64,000 bases of DNA from Corallococcus macrosporus (GCF_017302985.1 NZ_JAFIMU010000017.1:248001-312000); one strand, 5' to 3'. Shown: positions 24,132 to 33,223, counted from the first letter of the stretch. Notes: a model not told the origin generated them from the sequence alone. Made by a program: numbers and translations.

Positions 24132-25640
24132 GTGCTGGACACCGGACCCGTTGGCGAGCCCCTTCCGCATCTTGAGAGCCGCCGCCTGCTTGCCGAAGCC
24201 CGGAGGGCCATCCCGGAGGCCTTCGACGCTCGAGGCCGGCTGCTCTCGCCCATCGCTGGAAGGTGGGCTCATCCCCCTGCCTGGTTCAACGCCGTCTCAC
24301 CCATCGACGGCAGCGTCCTCGCGGAGCTGCCGTTGCTGGGGGCTGGCCAGGTCTCCGCGGGCGTGGAGCAGGCCGCAGCGGAGTTCGCGCCCTGGGCGGC
24401 CCGTCCGCTCGAGGACCGCGCGCGGACCGTCGCGGAGGCCGTGGTGCTGCTTCATGCGCACCGGGACCTGCTCGTCCGCATCCTGGCGTGGGACATCGGC
24501 AAGACGCTGCCCACGGCGTACAACGACGTGGACCGGTGTCTCGCGGGCATCGCGTGGTACCTGGAGCGGATGGGATCGATGATGGACGGCCGGAAGCCGC
24601 TCGGCCTCGTGTCGAACATCGCCTCCTGGAACTATCCCTTCTCCGTGCTGCTGCTCAACGTGCTCGTGCAGTCGCTCGCGGGCAACCCGGTCATCGCGAA
24701 GATTCCGACCCAGGGCGGCGGTGTCTCACTCACGCTCGCCTTCGCGCTGCTGCGCCGCGCGGGCCTTCCCGTCTCGCTCGTCGGTGGGCGTGGCAGGGAC
24801 CTCTCCGAAGCGCTCGTCGGTCATCCGTGCATCGCGGGGGTCGCCTTCATCGGCGGCCGGGCCAATGGTGCCGAGGTCCACCGCCGCCTGCGCGACACGG
24901 ACAAGCGCTATGCGCTGGAGATGGAGGGCGTGAACGCCTACGCCATCACGCACTTCACGGACTGGGACGCGCTCGGCGCACAGATTCGCGCGGGCTTCGA
25001 CTTCGGCAAGCAGCGCTGCACCGCCTACACCCGCTGGGTCATCGAACAGTCGCTCGTCCCCCGGTTCGTCCGGACCTATGTCGACGCGGTTTCAACGTTG
25101 CGGGTCGGCAATCCGGTCCTGGGCGCGCACGTGGACTACGGGCCCCTCATCTCTCCCAGCAAGGCCAAGGAGCTGCGCACCCTCATCGCCGAAGCGCGGG
25201 AGCAGGGCACGGCGGTGCTGCACCAGGGGGAGCTCGCGGAGGACGCCTTCGCCGCGCGACAGGAGCGGGGCGCATATCTACCCCCCGTCCTGCTCTTCGG
25301 TGTTCCGCGAGACAGCGAGCTGTACCTGCGCGAGCCCTTCGGGCCCGTCGACGTCCTGGTGTCGGTGGACTCCGAGGAGGCGCTGGTGCGGGAGGCCAAC
25401 GTCTCCAACGGCGCGCTCGTGGCCTCGGTGGCGACGGACGAGCCCGAGCTCGCGCAGCGCATCGCCGCGCGGCTCCACGCCTTCAAGGTCGGCATCAACG
25501 CGCTGCGCTCGCGAGGCGACCGCGAGGAGTCCTTCGGCGGCAGGGGAGGCTCGTGGGCGGGCGCCTTCGTTGGGGGCACCCACCTGGTGCGCGCCTTCAC
25601 CGACGGCCCCCATCCCATGGAAGGCAACTGGCCGGACTGA
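24132..25640 (+). CDS. Divergent aldehyde dehydrogenase family protein
   Basis: 502 residues from a GTG at 24132 with GAGGAGGAGC upstream. ALDH fold: catalytic Cys296 in FGKQRCTAYTR, oxyanion Asn167 in IASWNYPF, general-base Glu263 in LEMEGVNAY, and Lys190 in AKIP are present. Several usually invariant motifs differ. LELGGK is LEMEGV, the NAD-loop GSTxxG is IGGRANG, and KPSE is KIPT. So it is a member of the superfamily with altered cofactor contacts and an unknown aldehyde substrate. It stands alone. A CoA-acylating enzyme is possible, but I see no direct sign. Confidence 0.85.
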   Translation: MLDTGPVGEPLPHLESRRLLAEARRAIPEAFDARGRLLSPIAGRWAHPPAWFNAVSPIDGSVLAELPLLGAGQVSAGVEQAAAEFAPWAARPLEDRARTVAEAVVLLHAHRDLLVRILAWDIGKTLPTAYNDVDRCLAGIAWYLERMGSMMDGRKPLGLVSNIASWNYPFSVLLLNVLVQSLAGNPVIAKIPTQGGGVSLTLAFALLRRAGLPVSLVGGRGRDLSEALVGHPCIAGVAFIGGRANGAEVHRRLRDTDKRYALEMEGVNAYAITHFTDWDALGAQIRAGFDFGKQRCTAYTRWVIEQSLVPRFVRTYVDAVSTLRVGNPVLGAHVDYGPLISPSKAKELRTLIAEAREQGTAVLHQGELAEDAFAARQERGAYLPPVLLFGVPRDSELYLREPFGPVDVLVSVDSEEALVREANVSNGALVASVATDEPELAQRIAARLHAFKVGINALRSRGDREESFGGRGGSWAGAFVGGTHLVRAFTDGPHPMEGNWPD

Positions 25641-25826
25641 GACCTCAGGGGGGGAGGGCGGAATCGCGTGAAAGGCTCCGGGTCGTGATTTTGCAAGCCC
25701 ATACATGAAGCGCGCCGCGGGAAAACTCCATCCATGCTGTTGGATGGGGTTTCAGCCCTGGGAAGCGTCATTCCAAAGCAAGACAGACTCTGTTAGGGTT
25801 TGAGGAATCACCCCGACGGAGGACGC

Positions 25827-26084
25827 ATGCGAGCGAGCATTGTCTGTGGTCTGTTTGCGACGGCGCTGATGGTGGGCTGTGGCGCGCCCGTGGAGCAGGA
25901 CGAAGAGCCCCAGCTGGCAACGCAGGAGTCGCCGATCCCCGACTGCTCCGGCCTTCATGACGCGACCAACTACTACAGCGACGCGGCCCACACGAACCTG
26001 ATCGGGATCCGGGGCTGCTACTGCGGCTCGTGGTCCACCTGGGGCAAGACGTCGATCTACGCCGAGCAGAACCTGGACTGCTGA
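25827..26084 (+). CDS. Small DUF6289-like lipoprotein
   Basis: 85 residues from the ATG at 25827, with GGAGGA upstream. The lipobox is LMVGC (Cys18). After an acidic linker comes IPDCSGLHDATNYYSDAAHT and a short Cys-rich end (GCYCGSWSTWG, then NLDC). The YYSDAAHTNLIG core matches the secreted protein at 10996-11250. The four mature Cys residues suggest two disulfides. Function unknown; small families of this kind are usually multicopy in myxobacteria. Confidence 0.75.
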   Translation: MRASIVCGLFATALMVGCGAPVEQDEEPQLATQESPIPDCSGLHDATNYYSDAAHTNLIGIRGCYCGSWSTWGKTSIYAEQNLDC

Positions 26085-26105
26085 GCCCCGGGCAGGAACG
26101 TTGTC

Positions 26106-26136
26106 CGCCTGCGGCATGAGCTCCCTGCCGCAGGCG
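26106..26136 (+). terminator. Strong hairpin after DUF6289-like gene
   Basis: CGCCTGCGGCA (26106-26116) and TGCCGCAGGCG (26126-26136) form a perfect 11-base stem with a 9-base loop, 22 bases past the stop. No long T-run follows. Confidence 0.55.
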
Positions 26137-26163
26137 TCCGAAGTCAATGGGGGGCGGGGGATG

Positions 26164-26253
26164 CGCGCCCGTAACGGGCGCGTCACCGTTTCGCACGGAA
26201 AACCGTGCCTCAGGTTCCCGACCGGTGAGGTCACAACCTGAACAGATTTTCAA
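26164..26253. promoter_or_regulatory. Dyad-rich leader upstream of RND efflux genes
   Basis: Three inverted repeats follow each other: CGCGCCCG/CGGGCGCG at 26164-26182 (3-base loop), GCACGG/CCGTGC at 26193-26208 (4-base loop), and CAGGTT/AACCTG, the last centred near 26230. They occupy the space before the 26338 start. They could be operators or an attenuator-like leader. No local regulator gene is present. Confidence 0.4.
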
Positions 26254-26337
26254 GGGCGCAAACGCACGGTGGTTCGTATAGAGCGCGGCGAATTCCCTGA
26301 CACGGCTGAGCCCGTCAGCCCGTTCGAGAGCCCCGCG

Positions 26338-27516
26338 ATGCATCCTTCCGCTCCTGAAGTGCCTCCCTCCTCACCGCGTCGTCCCAGTCGCGCCAAGCGG
26401 TGGATCATCGGCGTGGTCGTGCTCCTGCTGGTCTTCGCGGGGCTCGTCGCCGTCAAGGCGGGCCAGATCGTCGCGATGATCAAGGCCGGTGAGACCTTCG
26501 TGCCGCCTCCGGAGTCCGTCACGTCCGCCCAGGCGGAGTCCTTCGGATGGCAGGGGACCCGAAGCGCGGTCGGCACCGTCATCGCGCTCCGGGGGGTGAC
26601 GCTCAGCGCTGAACTGCCGGGCGTCGTGACCGACATCCGCTTCGAGAACGGCGCTTCGGTGAAGAAGGGCCAGGTGCTCGTCCAGCTCGACACCTCCAGC
26701 GAGCAGGCGCAGTTGGCCGGCGCCGAGGCGGACGCGGAGCTCTCCCGGCTGAACAAGGAGCGCGCGGAGAAGCTCAACGCCCAGGGCGCCAACACCCAGT
26801 CGGACCTCGACGCCGTCCGGGCCCGGGCGACCCAGGCCGCGGCCACCGTCGCGCACCTGAAGTCCCTCATCGCGAAGAAGACCCTCCGCGCGCCCTTCGA
26901 AGGCCGCATCGGCATCCGGCAGGTGGAGCTGGGGCAACTCGTCTCCCCGGGCAACCCCATCGCCTCCATCCAGTCCACCACCCCCGCGCTCGTGGAGTTC
27001 CAGCTCCCCCAGCAGGCGCTGGCCACGGTGAAGCAGGGCCAGAAGGTGCACCTGAGCGTCGACGTCTTCCCGGGCGAGTCCTGGGAGGGCGACCTCACCA
27101 CCATCAACCCCGAGGTGGAGCTGTCCTCGCGCAACGTGCGCATGCGCGCCACGGTGCCCAACGAGGACGGCCGGCTCTTGCCGGGCATGTTCGCCAACGT
27201 GCAGGTGCTCTCCGAGGCCAGCCAGCCCGTGGTCGCCATCCCCGCCACCGCCGTGCTCTTCGCTCCGTACGGTGACTCCGTGTTCACCCTCGCCGAGGGC
27301 AAGGACGCCGCGGGCAAGGCGGCCCTGCTGGCGCGGCAGCAGTTCGTGCGGCTGGGAGAGCGCCGGGGGGACTACGTCGCGGTGACGTCCGGCCTCAAGC
27401 CCGGGCAGACCGTGGTCAGCAGCGGCGTCTTCAAGCTGAAGAACGGCATGGCCGTCGTCGTGAACAACGCGCTGGCGCCTCCTGTCGAGGCCGCGCCCCA
27501 GCCGGTGAACCCGTAA
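26338..27516 (+). CDS. RND efflux periplasmic adaptor (MFP) subunit
   Basis: 392 residues from the ATG at 26338. An N-terminal membrane anchor (WIIGVVVLLLVFAGLVAV, about 22-39) is followed by a split lipoyl domain (GVVTDIRFENGASVKKGQVL and KTLRAPFEGRIGIRQVELGQ). Between the halves lies a helical hairpin (residues about 120-180), and after them the beta-barrel and membrane-proximal domains (QQFVRLGERRGDYVAVTSGL). This is the adaptor that links an RND pump to an outer-membrane channel. It is 21 bases upstream of the pump gene, so the two are co-transcribed. No TolC-type channel gene is adjacent. Confidence 0.92.
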   Translation: MHPSAPEVPPSSPRRPSRAKRWIIGVVVLLLVFAGLVAVKAGQIVAMIKAGETFVPPPESVTSAQAESFGWQGTRSAVGTVIALRGVTLSAELPGVVTDIRFENGASVKKGQVLVQLDTSSEQAQLAGAEADAELSRLNKERAEKLNAQGANTQSDLDAVRARATQAAATVAHLKSLIAKKTLRAPFEGRIGIRQVELGQLVSPGNPIASIQSTTPALVEFQLPQQALATVKQGQKVHLSVDVFPGESWEGDLTTINPEVELSSRNVRMRATVPNEDGRLLPGMFANVQVLSEASQPVVAIPATAVLFAPYGDSVFTLAEGKDAAGKAALLARQQFVRLGERRGDYVAVTSGLKPGQTVVSSGVFKLKNGMAVVVNNALAPPVEAAPQPVNP

Positions 27517-27537
27517 GGGACGCGGAGAGGCGAACCC

Positions 27538-30500
27538 ATGAACTTCACCGATTTGTTCATCCGGCGTCCGGTCGTGGCGCTGGTGGTCAACCTCATCATC
27601 ATCATCGCGGGCCTGCAGGCCCTGCGCTCGCTCAACGTGCGGCAGTACCCGCGCAGTGAGAACGCCGACATCACCGTCACCACGGTCTACGTCGGCGCCA
27701 ACGCGGAGCTCGTGCGTGGCTTCATCACCACGCCGCTGGAGCGCGTCATCGCCTCGGCGGACGGCATCGAGTACGTCGAGTCCACGAGCTCGCAGAACGT
27801 CTCCATCATCCGCGCCCGGCTCAAGCTCAACTACGACGCCAACCGCGCCCTGAGCGAAATCAGCGCCAAGGTGGACCAGGTGCGCGGCGACCTGCCGCCC
27901 GAGTCCCAGGTGCCCGTGATGGGCATCGAGTCCGCGGACAGCCAGTTCGCCGTCGCGTACCTCAACTTCACCTCCGAGTTCCTCGAGCAGAACGAGCTGT
28001 CCGACTACCTGGTGCGCGTGGTGCAGCCCCGGCTGTCCTCGGTGGAGGGCGTGCAGCGCGCGGACATCCTCGGGGCGCGCACGTTCGCCATGCGGGTGTG
28101 GATGAAGCCGGACCGGATGGCCGCGCTCAACGTCAGCCCCATCCAGGTGCGTCAGGCGCTCGCCACCAACAACGCGCTCGCCGCCGTGGGCCAGACGAAG
28201 GGCTCGCTGGTCCAGGTGAACCTCACGGCGAACACGGGCCTGCGCTCCGTGGAGGAGTTCAAGCAGCTCATCGTCCGCAAGGACGGCGGCGCGGTGGTGC
28301 GGCTGTCGGACATCGCGGACGTGGTGCTCGGCGCCGAGGACTACGACACCGACGTGACGCTCAACGGGAAGACGGCCGTGTTCGTCGGCATCTGGGCGCT
28401 GCCCAACGCCAACTCGCTGGACGTCATGCAGCGCATCCGCGTGGAGATGGAGTCGCTCAAGAAGGACCTGCCGGAGCAGATCCACGGCGGCGTCGCCTTC
28501 GACGGCACGGACTACATCCAGAACGCCATCGACGAGGTGGTGAGCACGCTCATCGAGACGCTCATCATCGTCGTCATCGTCATCTTCCTGTTCCTGGGCT
28601 CCGTGCGCTCCATCCTGGTGCCGGTGGTGGCCATCCCGGTGTCGCTCATCGGCACGGTGTTCCTGATGCAGGTGTTCGGCTTCACGGTGAACCTGCTCAC
28701 CCTGCTCGCGGTGGTGCTGTCGGTGGGCCTGGTCGTGGACGACGCCATCGTCGTGGTGGAGAACGTGGAGCGCCACCTGCGTGACGGCCTTCGCCCGGTG
28801 GACGCCGCCATCAAGAGCGCGCGCGAGCTGGTGGGGCCCATCATCGCGATGACGCTCACGCTGGCCGCGGTGTACGCGCCCATCGCCTTCCAGGGCGGTC
28901 TCACGGGCTCGCTGTTCCGCGAGTTCGCGCTCACGCTGGCCGGAGCGGTGACCCTGTCCGGCGTGGTGGCGCTGACGCTCTCCCCGATGATGTCCTCCGT
29001 GCTCCTGAGGGCGGGCCACGAGGACAAGGGGCTCGCGGGCATCATCAACCGCGGCTTCGAGCGCCTGCGGGCCGCGTACGCCCGCACCCTGGACAGCTCG
29101 CTGCTGGTCCGCGGGCCTGTCTACGCGGCGTGGATCTTCCTGAGCCTGCTGGCCCTGGTGATGTTCAACCAGTCCGCCCGGGAGCTGGCGCCGGTGGAGG
29201 ACCAGGACTTCGTCATCGGCATCGTCAGCACGCCATCCAACTCCACCCTGGATCAGTTGAAGCCGTCGGTGACGAAGACGAGCGAGCTGCTGATGTCGAT
29301 GCCGGAGTCCAGCTTCAACTTCCAGATCGTCCAGCCGAGCAACGGCTTCTGGGGCCTGGTGCTGAAGCCGTACAAGGAGCGCCAGCGGACCACGGCGCAG
29401 GTGCTGGCGGAGGCGCAGGAGCGGGTGAACACCATCCCCGCGGTCCAGACGTTCGCGCTCCAGCCCCCCGCGCTGCCGGGCGGCGGCAACTTCCCGGTGG
29501 AGTTCGTCATCGCCTCCACGGCGGAGGCGGATGAGCTGCTGGGCTTCGCGCAGCAGCTCCAGGAGAAGGCGGCGGCGAGCGGGTTGTTCGCCTTCCCGCC
29601 CATCATCGACGTGAAGCTGGACCAGCCCCAGTCGGAGCTGGAGGTCGACCGCGAGAAGGTCGCGCAGCTGGGGCTGAACCTGGGCACCGTGGGCCAGGAC
29701 CTGGGGTCCGCCGTGGGCGGCAACTACGTCAACCGTTTCAACATCGCCGGCCGCAGCTACAAGGTCATCCCGCAGGTGCTGCGGACCTCCCGCCTCAACC
29801 CGGAGCAGCTCAAGGACATCCACGTCACCGGTCCGGACGGCAAGCTCGTGGCCCTGTCCGCCATCGCGTCCCTCAAGGAGAAGGTGGCGCCCCGGTCGCT
29901 CAACCGCTTCCAGCAGCTCAACGCCGTGAAGCTCAGCGGCGTGGCCATCCGCCCGCTGGACGAGGCGCTCACCTACCTGGAGACGGAGGCCTCGCGCATC
30001 CTGCCGGCGGGCTACCGCATCGACTACACGGGCGAGTCCCGGCAGCTGCGCACGGAGGGTGACTCGTTCGCTCCGGCGTTCGGGCTGGCGGTGGTGTTGA
30101 TCTTCCTGGTGCTCGCGGCCCAGTTCAACAGCTTCCGGGATCCGCTCATCATCCTGGCGGGGTCGGTGCCGCTGGCGCTCTTCGGCGCGCTGGTGACCAC
30201 GTTCCTGCGGATGCCGAACCCGACGATGCCGTACTTCACGGACAGCTTCACCACCACGCTCAACATCTACTCACAGGTGGGCCTGGTGACGCTGGTGGGG
30301 CTCATCGCGAAGAACGGCATCCTCATCGTGGACTTCGCCAACCGCCTCCAGGAAGAGGGCAGGACGAAGCTGGAGGCGGTGAAGGAAGCGGCCTCCGAAC
30401 GGCTCCGGCCCATCCTGATGACGACGGTGGCCACGGTCGCGGGCCACTTCCCGCTCGTGCTGGTGTCGGGCCCGGGCGCGGCGGCGCGCAACAGCATCGG

Positions 30501-30642
30501 CCTGGTGCTGGTGACGGGCATGGCGCTGGGCACGCTCTTCACCCTCTACTTCGTGCCGGCCATCTACCTGCTCATCGCGAAGACGCGCACCGCGGAGGTC
30601 AGGGAGCCCCTGGAAGCGGCGGAGGCTCCCTCAACGCCGTGA
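27538..30642 (+). CDS. RND efflux pump, HAE1 family
   Basis: 1034 residues, the usual length for MexB/AcrB-type pumps. It starts MNFTDLFIRRPVVALVV (the first TM begins at once). The TM4 proton-relay motif GLVVDDAIVVVENVERHL with two Asp residues is present, as are large periplasmic loops after TM1 and TM7. The C-terminal GLIAKNGILIVDFAN and RPILMTT motifs are typical. It should export hydrophobic or amphiphilic compounds by proton antiport, together with the adaptor upstream. The 3' end overlaps the converging lysE-type gene by 12 bases. Confidence 0.95.
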   Translation: MNFTDLFIRRPVVALVVNLIIIIAGLQALRSLNVRQYPRSENADITVTTVYVGANAELVRGFITTPLERVIASADGIEYVESTSSQNVSIIRARLKLNYDANRALSEISAKVDQVRGDLPPESQVPVMGIESADSQFAVAYLNFTSEFLEQNELSDYLVRVVQPRLSSVEGVQRADILGARTFAMRVWMKPDRMAALNVSPIQVRQALATNNALAAVGQTKGSLVQVNLTANTGLRSVEEFKQLIVRKDGGAVVRLSDIADVVLGAEDYDTDVTLNGKTAVFVGIWALPNANSLDVMQRIRVEMESLKKDLPEQIHGGVAFDGTDYIQNAIDEVVSTLIETLIIVVIVIFLFLGSVRSILVPVVAIPVSLIGTVFLMQVFGFTVNLLTLLAVVLSVGLVVDDAIVVVENVERHLRDGLRPVDAAIKSARELVGPIIAMTLTLAAVYAPIAFQGGLTGSLFREFALTLAGAVTLSGVVALTLSPMMSSVLLRAGHEDKGLAGIINRGFERLRAAYARTLDSSLLVRGPVYAAWIFLSLLALVMFNQSARELAPVEDQDFVIGIVSTPSNSTLDQLKPSVTKTSELLMSMPESSFNFQIVQPSNGFWGLVLKPYKERQRTTAQVLAEAQERVNTIPAVQTFALQPPALPGGGNFPVEFVIASTAEADELLGFAQQLQEKAAASGLFAFPPIIDVKLDQPQSELEVDREKVAQLGLNLGTVGQDLGSAVGGNYVNRFNIAGRSYKVIPQVLRTSRLNPEQLKDIHVTGPDGKLVALSAIASLKEKVAPRSLNRFQQLNAVKLSGVAIRPLDEALTYLETEASRILPAGYRIDYTGESRQLRTEGDSFAPAFGLAVVLIFLVLAAQFNSFRDPLIILAGSVPLALFGALVTTFLRMPNPTMPYFTDSFTTTLNIYSQVGLVTLVGLIAKNGILIVDFANRLQEEGRTKLEAVKEAASERLRPILMTTVATVAGHFPLVLVSGPGAAARNSIGLVLVTGMALGTLFTLYFVPAIYLLIAKTRTAEVREPLEAAEAPSTP

Positions 30643-31266
30643 CAGCGCGAGCTTCGCGCCGAACGCGATGAACACGCACCCCGTCAGCCGGTCCATGGTC
30701 TTCATGAAGGCCGGCCGACGGAGGATGCGTCCCAGCGGCGCCGTCACTCCGATGAGGAGCGCGAACCAGACGGCGCCCGCCACGGCGTGGATGACCGCGA
30801 GCAGGAACGTGTAGGCCATGACCGGAACGCCCTGCGGCACGAACTGCGGCAGGAAGGTGACGTAGAACACCCCCACCTTGGGGTTGAGGACGTTGGTCAG
30901 CAGCCCCCGGCGCAGCCAGGCCGTCGCCCCCCGGTGGACCTCCGCATGGGGGGCGGCTTCCTCGGCCACGAAGCGGGAGCGGGGCTTCCAGAGCAGCCCG
31001 ATTCCAAGCCACACCAGGTAGGCCGCGCCGGCCCAGCTGAGCACCGTGTAGGCGACCTGAGAGGCCGCCAGCAGCGCGCCCAGCCCGAGTGCGACCGCTC
31101 CGCCCCAGACCAGACATCCGAGGCAGATGCCCACGGCCGCGAAGCCCGCGCGCCTGGGGCCTTCCAGCGCGGAGGTGCGCAGCACCATGGCGGTGTCGAT
31201 ACCCGGGGTGATGGCGAGGATGAACGCCGCCACGACGAACGCGAGCAGGGATTGGGTGACGGTCAT
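30631..31266 (-). CDS. LysE/RhtB family amino-acid exporter
   Basis: 211 residues, about six TM helices. The family signature near the N-terminus (ILAITPGIDTAMVLRTS) and the middle LTNVLNPKVGVFYVTFLPQF are diagnostic of LysE/RhtB translocators, which export amino acids or homoserine lactones. Its ATG is 1 base after the stop of the SnoaL-like lipoprotein gene, indicating an operon with it and probably the DUF2378 gene. The physiological substrate is not evident. Confidence 0.9.
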   Translation of the reverse strand: MTVTQSLLAFVVAAFILAITPGIDTAMVLRTSALEGPRRAGFAAVGICLGCLVWGGAVALGLGALLAASQVAYTVLSWAGAAYLVWLGIGLLWKPRSRFVAEEAAPHAEVHRGATAWLRRGLLTNVLNPKVGVFYVTFLPQFVPQGVPVMAYTFLLAVIHAVAGAVWFALLIGVTAPLGRILRRPAFMKTMDRLTGCVFIAFGAKLALSRR

Positions 31267-31267
31267 T

Positions 31268-31780
31268 TCAAGGGGCGGCGGGCTTGGGGGCGGGCTTCAC
31301 GTCGGTGTTCTGGCCCGCGACGATGCGCCACTGCTTCTGGGTGCGCTTCAGCACGTAGCGCATCTGCGTGCGCAGCAGGCCGTCCTCGGTGTTCTGCACG
31401 CCCGGCGGGAGGCCCGTGTGGCCGGTGACCTCGTGCACCGTGTCCACCACGGCGATGTCCGGGCTGGGGAAGCGGATGTCGCGCACGGTGACCTCCGCGT
31501 GGCTGGCCTTGAAGATGCCCGCGAAGATGGCGGCGTGGCGCTTTTCAATCTCCTCGCGGCCCTGGAACACCGTGCCGACGATGTTGATGAAGCCGGCGTC
31601 GTCCGCGAAGTCCCGCGACCAGGCCGTCGCGTCGTGCGCGTTCCAGGCCTCGGTCTGCGTCTTCACCAGTTGGCGCAGGTCCTGCTCGTCCCGGGCGTGG
31701 TCAGGCGGCGGCGTGCACGCCGCGCACATCAACGCCAGACCCAGGACCGCGACGACCGCGAAGGAAGAGGAGCGTGTCAT
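31268..31780 (-). CDS. SnoaL/DUF4440-like lipoprotein
   Basis: 170 residues. The signal ends with a lipobox (ALMCAAC). The mature part is an NTF2-like cone fold: helix RQLVKTQTEAWNAHDATAW, strand DDAGFINIVG, VFQGREEIEKRHAAIF and the closing QWRIVAGQNTDV. These match the SgcJ/EcaC/DUF4440 group. Members bind small molecules; many are not enzymes. The gene lies 22 bases after the DUF2378 gene and 1 base before the exporter gene. Confidence 0.85.
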   Translation of the reverse strand: MTRSSSFAVVAVLGLALMCAACTPPPDHARDEQDLRQLVKTQTEAWNAHDATAWSRDFADDAGFINIVGTVFQGREEIEKRHAAIFAGIFKASHAEVTVRDIRFPSPDIAVVDTVHEVTGHTGLPPGVQNTEDGLLRTQMRYVLKRTQKQWRIVAGQNTDVKPAPKPAAP

Positions 31781-31802
31781 GGCCGCAGTCTGCCATGCCT
31801 GC

Positions 31803-32360
31803 TCACGGGTCCCAGCGCACGCGGTAGGAACAGGCGTGGCCGTTGAAGTCGAAGGGCTCCACCCGGACGTTCTTGGCGCCGGCCTTCATCAGCCCCGCTT
31901 CGATGATGCCCATCAGGTAGCCGGGGTTGCCGTTGCACTCGCTCACCTTGATGGTGTGGTCCGCGCGGCCGTGGGTGATGAGCTCGGTCTTCAGGTAGTT
32001 GTTCACCGTGGCGAAGCTCTCCTGCATGCGGGAGAGCACCCGGTCCGGCCCGAAGATGGGCCACAGGGACACGAGCGCCTTGCCCAGCAGCGTGTGCTCC
32101 AGGCCGGTGATGATGCCCGTCCCGAGCCGCCGGTAGCCCTCCTGCGCGTCCACCTCCGGGTGGAGGTAGCGCGCGGTGATGCCCAGGGCTTCGGCGAAGA
32201 CGCGGCGGGGCGTGTGGTGCGGCAGCTTCACGTCCAGGTCCAGGCCAATGGCTCGCAGCCGGTCCTTGAGCTCCGGCGTGAGGCGCTTGCCCACGGAGCG
32301 CAGGAAGAGCCCCTCGATGGCGTGGCGGTAGACGATCTCTTCACTCAACGCGGCACCCAT
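31803..32360 (-). CDS. DUF2378 (TIGR02265) Myxococcales-specific protein
   Basis: 185 residues from the ATG at 32360 (MGAALSEEIVYRHAIEGLFL), the normal family length. RLTPELKDRLRAIGLDLDVK, then a helical middle (GTGIITGLEHTLLGKALVSL) and a C-terminal sheet (HTIKVSECNGNPGYLMGII, FDFNGHACSYRVRWDP), fit TIGR02265, a paralogous family known only in Myxococcales with unknown function. It is the first gene of a likely three-gene operon with the SnoaL-like lipoprotein and LysE exporter. Confidence 0.85.
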   Translation of the reverse strand: MGAALSEEIVYRHAIEGLFLRSVGKRLTPELKDRLRAIGLDLDVKLPHHTPRRVFAEALGITARYLHPEVDAQEGYRRLGTGIITGLEHTLLGKALVSLWPIFGPDRVLSRMQESFATVNNYLKTELITHGRADHTIKVSECNGNPGYLMGIIEAGLMKAGAKNVRVEPFDFNGHACSYRVRWDP

Positions 32361-32455
32361 CCCAGGCGTCCGTCCCACCGGAGGTAGGACGGACGGCAGC
32401 ATCCCTGGATTGGCGCTGCAATGCACTCGCGCGCGGGGTGAAGTCCCGGCGGAGC

Positions 32456-33223
32456 TCAGTAGAGGTAGTCGAGCGCCGTACGGTCGGAGCTGCTCCACTC
32501 GCCGCTCTCGTTCGAGCCGAAGCAGGAGTTCATCACCGAGCCGCCCCGCGTGGCCGTGGTCGGCGTGCCGGGGATGTGGATGGCGCCCACGTTGGACGCG
32601 CCCTCGTTACCGCCAGTGCCGCAGCTGATGGACCGGTCGTAGTAGTCCGTGTGGCGGAAGCCGATGGTGTGGCCAATCTCGTGGGTGATGACGTGCTCGT
32701 TCACGTCCACGCTGTAGTCCTGCAGCCCGACGCCGATGTTGAGCGTGCCGTAGGGCTTGCCGCCCTTGGGGAAGCCGGACGAGCCGCCCACGCCGCTGGT
32801 GGTCTTCGCGGAGATGGTCGCGGTGCAGTCGGACGCGGAGCCGCGCGCGAAGGTGATGCGCAGACCCTGGCTGTTGTAGTTCTCGATGGCCAGGTCGAGC
32901 CCCGCGCTGAGGCGGCTGTAGCTGTTGAACTGCGAGGTGGGGACGATGCAGATCTTCGTCACGCTGGTGCCGACCAGGTTGGTCGTCCGGTACTGCTCCG
33001 CCGTCTCGCCAGGGGTCTGGAGCATCTCCCGGGAGGTCTCCAGGCTCACGTGAGCGTCGCGCCCCACGTACACCTGGCCATCGGCGACCATGATGTCGTT
33101 GGCGGGGAAGCCCGCCTCGATGAGGTTGGAGACAATCTCGTCGTTCTCGCTCTGCGCATCGCCACCGCAGGCCGTCAGCAACGCGCCACAGCTCACCACG
33201 AGGACAGCCGCCTTCTTGAACAT
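32456..33223 (-). CDS. HEIGH-type metalloprotease lipoprotein (peptidase M57 family)
   Basis: 255 residues. The lipobox is LLTAC (Cys19). The zinc site HEIGHTIGFRH (181-191) has all three His ligands and the catalytic Glu182. DYYDRSISC follows, and GGSVMNSCF supplies the Met-turn of metzincins. This is the Pfam M57 dual-action HEIGH protease family, common in myxobacteria. An N-terminal region of about 100 residues may be a prodomain. It should be an extracytoplasmic zinc endopeptidase, useful for predation or cell-wall/protein degradation. Confidence 0.9.
   Translation of the reverse strand: MFKKAAVLVVSCGALLTACGGDAQSENDEIVSNLIEAGFPANDIMVADGQVYVGRDAHVSLETSREMLQTPGETAEQYRTTNLVGTSVTKICIVPTSQFNSYSRLSAGLDLAIENYNSQGLRITFARGSASDCTATISAKTTSGVGGSSGFPKGGKPYGTLNIGVGLQDYSVDVNEHVITHEIGHTIGFRHTDYYDRSISCGTGGNEGASNVGAIHIPGTPTTATRGGSVMNSCFGSNESGEWSSSDRTALDYLY

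Noticed and set aside
26371..29823. Very long minus-strand frame (about 1150 codons) over the RND genes
   Set aside because: It reads as His/Arg/Ala-rich low-complexity protein and lies opposite two clear plus-strand genes (adaptor and RND pump). High GC makes long shadow frames common here.
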